7,352 bases of DNA from Nanogingivalis sp963545035 (lineage in GTDB: Bacteria > Patescibacteriota > Saccharimonadia > Saccharimonadales > Saccharimonadaceae). The position numbers were made by a program, and so were the translations under genes. The stretch lies in contig CAUUHU010000027.1 of assembly GCA_963545035.1 (NCBI GenBank), positions 1 to 7,352 of the forward strand, given 5' to 3'. How positions within the stretch are numbered: position 1 is the first letter of the stretch; the number at the start of each line of letters is the position of its first letter. Under the pieces are notes generated by a model that was given only the letters and a program-made list of their open reading frames with translations, searched no databases and was not told the DNA's origin. Positions 4,827 to 7,352 of the stretch are shown here, piece by piece.

Positions 4827-7352
4827 ATGATGGCATTTTTTTCAATCTTATTTAACCCTTTCGTCTGGCTAACTATCGTAGCGATTTTAGCTTTTCTAAC
4901 TTGGCAAAATTACAAAAAAATCGATAAACTCAACGTTATGAACACCGACAGTGTTCTTTTAGCGCTTGAGATCCCAAAAACGAACGATAAATCTGAACTT
5001 GCCGCCGAACAACTCCTTGCTAGCTTGCACGGAATTTTGCGTGATTCAACCGAACTAAAAAATAATAACGGCGTTCAAGAACATTTAAGTTTCGAAATCG
5101 TATCTGTTAACGGCGCAATTCGTTTTTATGTTTGGATGCCACGAACTTTGCAAAGTTTTGTTGAAGGGCAGATTTATTCACAATATCCAACGGTTCAAAT
5201 TTATGAGGCGAAAGAAGATTACACAGCGAATTCTGAAAATAAACATGTTATCTATTCTACTGAAATCGATCTGATCGAAAATGAAGCCCTACCAATCAAA
5301 ACTTTTGACGGTTTTGAAGTTGACCCGCTAGCCGGAATCACCGGAACGCTCGCCAAACTCGACGGAACAAACGACCAGCTTTGGATTCAAGTTTTAGCAC
5401 GACCAGTTGCAGACGAATGGCACAAAAAATCAGATGAATGGGTTAAAAAAGTTAAAGCTGGGAAGAAAAGCTTTAAACTAGACTGGGAATATATCTTAAA
5501 AATATTCGAAGCTCTTTGGACGCCACCAGAAGGTTCAGAAAATGCTAAAAAGGAACCATCCGACCGCGATAAAACTCGTATTTCGAAAGCCGAAGAAAAG
5601 GCCACAAAACTTGGCTACCAAGTTAAAATTCGCTTGGCTTATTTAGGTGAGGATGAAAACACCGCAAGACTTCAGATTCAAGCCCTAACCGGAACGTTTA
5701 AACAGTTTAACAGTACAAACCTAAATGGTTTTAAATCTTCAAATTCTTCACTCGATAAAGATAAGATTCGAGACTTTCAATCGCGAATCTTCTTTGATGA
5801 TGGTTATATTTTGAATATTCAGGAACTCGCAAGTATTTGGCACCTACCTCACACTAATGTGGAAACACCAAATATTGTTTGGGCCTCAAGTAAAACTGCT
5901 GAACCACCTTCAAAACTACCAATCTTAAATGGCGACCGCGCACACGATGAAAATATTTCAGCTTTCGGCTTAACAAACTTCCGCGGAATCAATCATCAGT
6001 TTGGAATGCTTCGCCGCGACCGTTCGCGCCACCTTTATATTATTGGTCAAACGGGAACCGGAAAATCTGGATCGCTTGAACTTTTGGCGCTCTCAGATAT
6101 TTTTCACGGGGAAGGCTATGCGATTATTGACCCACACGGCGATTTTGCACAAAACAATATGCGATTTATCCCTGAACATCGCTTGAAGGATGTGATTTAT
6201 TTCAACCCGAGCGATACTGAATTTCCGCTTGGATTTAATCCGCTTGAAGTCACTGATCCGAGCCGAAAATCAAATATTTCTTCCGAAGTGATCGGTGTTT
6301 TGAAACGTATGTTTGGCGACTCTTGGGGTCCGCGACTTGAATATATTCTGCGTTTCACACTTCTTGCGCTTCTTGATCGGCCAGAAACTACAATGCTCGA
6401 CATTTCACGCATGTTGACCGATGGTGATTTTCGAAAGGAAACACTAACTTACTGTAAAGATGATTCTGTGCTACAATTCTGGAAAAAGGAATTTGGTCAA
6501 TGGGGTGAAAAGCAGGTGAATGAAGCTATTGCGCCGATCTTAAACAAGGTTGGAGCTTTCACGGCTAACCCTATTATTCGAAACATTATTGGTCAACCAA
6601 AATCAACGTTTAACATTCGCCAAATCATGGATGAAGGTAAAATATTGGTTGTGAATCTTTCGAAAGGTTTGATTGGTGAAGACAATGCCTCTGTTCTTGG
6701 TTCTTTCTTGGTGACAAAAATTCAGCTCGCGGCTCAATCGCGCGCCGATATTGAACGGCTCGAAGATCGCCGACCATTCCATCTTTATGTTGACGAATTC
6801 CAAAACTTTGCCACCGATTCTTTCGCGGTGATTCTTTCAGAAATCCGAAAATACGGTTTAACACTAACCGTTGCTAACCAATACGTTTCACAAATGACCG
6901 ACAGTGTTAAGAATGCGGTCTTTGGAAACGTTGGCTCGATTATTTCATTCCGTGTTTCGGTTGAAGACGCCCCAATTTTGGCCGAACAATTTAAGCCACA
7001 ATTCGACGCTTCAGACTTAATGAACTTGAATAACCGCCACTTTGTGATGACAATGATTATTAATGGTGAAAAATCAACACCGTTTAGTGCGACAACCTTA
7101 ACTTTACCAAAACCATTTAACGATCTAAGCGCGAAAATTATCGAAAACACTCGCCGCAATTACAGTACGCCACGTGCCGTAATCGAACAGCGAATTCGTG
7201 ATATTTTGGTTCCGCCAAAAGAACTAATGACAAAAGCTTGGGCTGAACGCAACGGTGTGGAATTTTCGAAAAAAGTTGAAGAAAATGTGTTTGCACCCGT
7301 AAAAAATCAGGGGGTTCGAAAACAAAACAACCAAAACCGAAAACCAGTGGCG
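4827..7352 (+). CDS. Membrane-anchored VirD4/TraG-like type IV secretion ATPase (3' end outside window)
   Basis: The frame is open from tandem ATGs at 4827/4830 to the right edge: 842 codons, no stop. One hydrophobic helix (about 4-26) should anchor the protein, followed by a long N-terminal domain (27 to about 385) that I cannot assign. The motor domain begins with FGMLRRDRSRHLYIIGQTGTGKS. Its motifs are Walker A GQTGTGKS (407-414, Lys413), DPHGDF (435-440), PRLEYILR (502-509), NLSKG (610-614), Walker B LYVDEFQNF (Asp656, Glu657) and ANQY (683-686). These fit the VirD4/TraG/HerA superfamily, hexameric pumps that move DNA or protein substrates through type IV secretion channels or along DNA. 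CPR genomes commonly carry this form. The visible tail is basic and Asn/Gln-rich. No relaxase or VirB gene is visible, so a role in secretion, conjugation or DNA uptake is unproven. It has its own leaderless-type promoter. Confidence 0.9.
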   Translation, partial: MMAFFSILFNPFVWLTIVAILAFLTWQNYKKIDKLNVMNTDSVLLALEIPKTNDKSELAAEQLLASLHGILRDSTELKNNNGVQEHLSFEIVSVNGAIRFYVWMPRTLQSFVEGQIYSQYPTVQIYEAKEDYTANSENKHVIYSTEIDLIENEALPIKTFDGFEVDPLAGITGTLAKLDGTNDQLWIQVLARPVADEWHKKSDEWVKKVKAGKKSFKLDWEYILKIFEALWTPPEGSENAKKEPSDRDKTRISKAEEKATKLGYQVKIRLAYLGEDENTARLQIQALTGTFKQFNSTNLNGFKSSNSSLDKDKIRDFQSRIFFDDGYILNIQELASIWHLPHTNVETPNIVWASSKTAEPPSKLPILNGDRAHDENISAFGLTNFRGINHQFGMLRRDRSRHLYIIGQTGTGKSGSLELLALSDIFHGEGYAIIDPHGDFAQNNMRFIPEHRLKDVIYFNPSDTEFPLGFNPLEVTDPSRKSNISSEVIGVLKRMFGDSWGPRLEYILRFTLLALLDRPETTMLDISRMLTDGDFRKETLTYCKDDSVLQFWKKEFGQWGEKQVNEAIAPILNKVGAFTANPIIRNIIGQPKSTFNIRQIMDEGKILVVNLSKGLIGEDNASVLGSFLVTKIQLAAQSRADIERLEDRRPFHLYVDEFQNFATDSFAVILSEIRKYGLTLTVANQYVSQMTDSVKNAVFGNVGSIISFRVSVEDAPILAEQFKPQFDASDLMNLNNRHFVMTMIINGEKSTPFSATTLTLPKPFNDLSAKIIENTRRNYSTPRAVIEQRIRDILVPPKELMTKAWAERNGVEFSKKVEENVFAPVKNQGVRKQNNQNRKPVA

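Noticed and set aside
6785..7159. 124-codon open frame on the - strand, and other smaller ones within 5387-6864
   Set aside because: They lie antisense inside the VirD4-like frame, which carries conserved motifs throughout. They have no recognisable domain.
1..7352. UGA recoded as glycine, as in some CPR lineages
   Set aside because: All frames read cleanly with the standard code, and no in-frame TGA occurs in the real genes.
4827..7352. Integrative conjugative element or plasmid segment
   Set aside because: There is no relaxase, integrase, attachment site or composition shift. The flanking topA gene looks chromosomal.

Overview
The window reads as ordinary bacterial chromosome, AT-rich by eye, with standard-code genes. 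All genes lie on the + strand with short spacers of roughly 100-200 bases. The likely source is a Patescibacteria/CPR genome, probably Saccharibacteria (TM7). This is an inference from gene style: a type IA topoisomerase with a lysine-rich tail and no zinc ribbons, a short regulator joining sigma-70 region 4 to HARE-HTH-like modules, and a membrane-anchored VirD4/HerA-like ATPase of a kind common in CPR genomes. Arg CGA/CGC codons are favoured and the word TTCGAA is very frequent. The visible stops are TAG, TAA, TAG and TAA, with no in-frame TGA, which argues against the UGA-recoding CPR lineages (SR1/Gracilibacteria).

Layout. (1) Bases 1-933 hold the C-terminal end of an FtsX/MacB-type ABC permease and, 7 bases later, its LolD/MacB-type ATPase. 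A strong SD overlaps the permease stop, so the two form an operon. (2) Bases 934-1087 hold a 14-bp-stem hairpin with a C-rich loop, an intrinsic terminator, and an extended -10 promoter that fires almost onto the topA ATG. (3) Bases 1088-3466 are topA, DNA topoisomerase I. (4) Bases 3467-3664 hold the topA terminator, a strong extended -10 promoter, and an unusual leader. The leader carries a possible second promoter, a perfect 24-nt palindrome and a tiny upstream ORF. (5) Bases 3665-4723 encode a 352-residue sigma region 4 / HARE-HTH-like regulator, followed by a terminator. (6) From 4827 to the window edge runs a large ORF (842 codons, no stop reached). It encodes a membrane-anchored VirD4/TraG-like ATPase, apparently read from a leaderless transcript.

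How the genes relate. After the ABC pair, three singly transcribed genes act on DNA or transcription: supercoil relaxation, RNA polymerase or promoter modulation, and DNA- or substrate-translocating ATPase activity. Each has its own promoter, so they are neighbours rather than one operon. The most interesting items are the sigma4/HARE-like regulator with its palindromic leader, the 29-nt promoter block shared by two genes, the SD-less genes with promoters almost on the start codon, and the excess of TTTCGAAA across all frames and spacers. No rRNA, tRNA, CRISPR array, insertion sequence or phage gene was seen.
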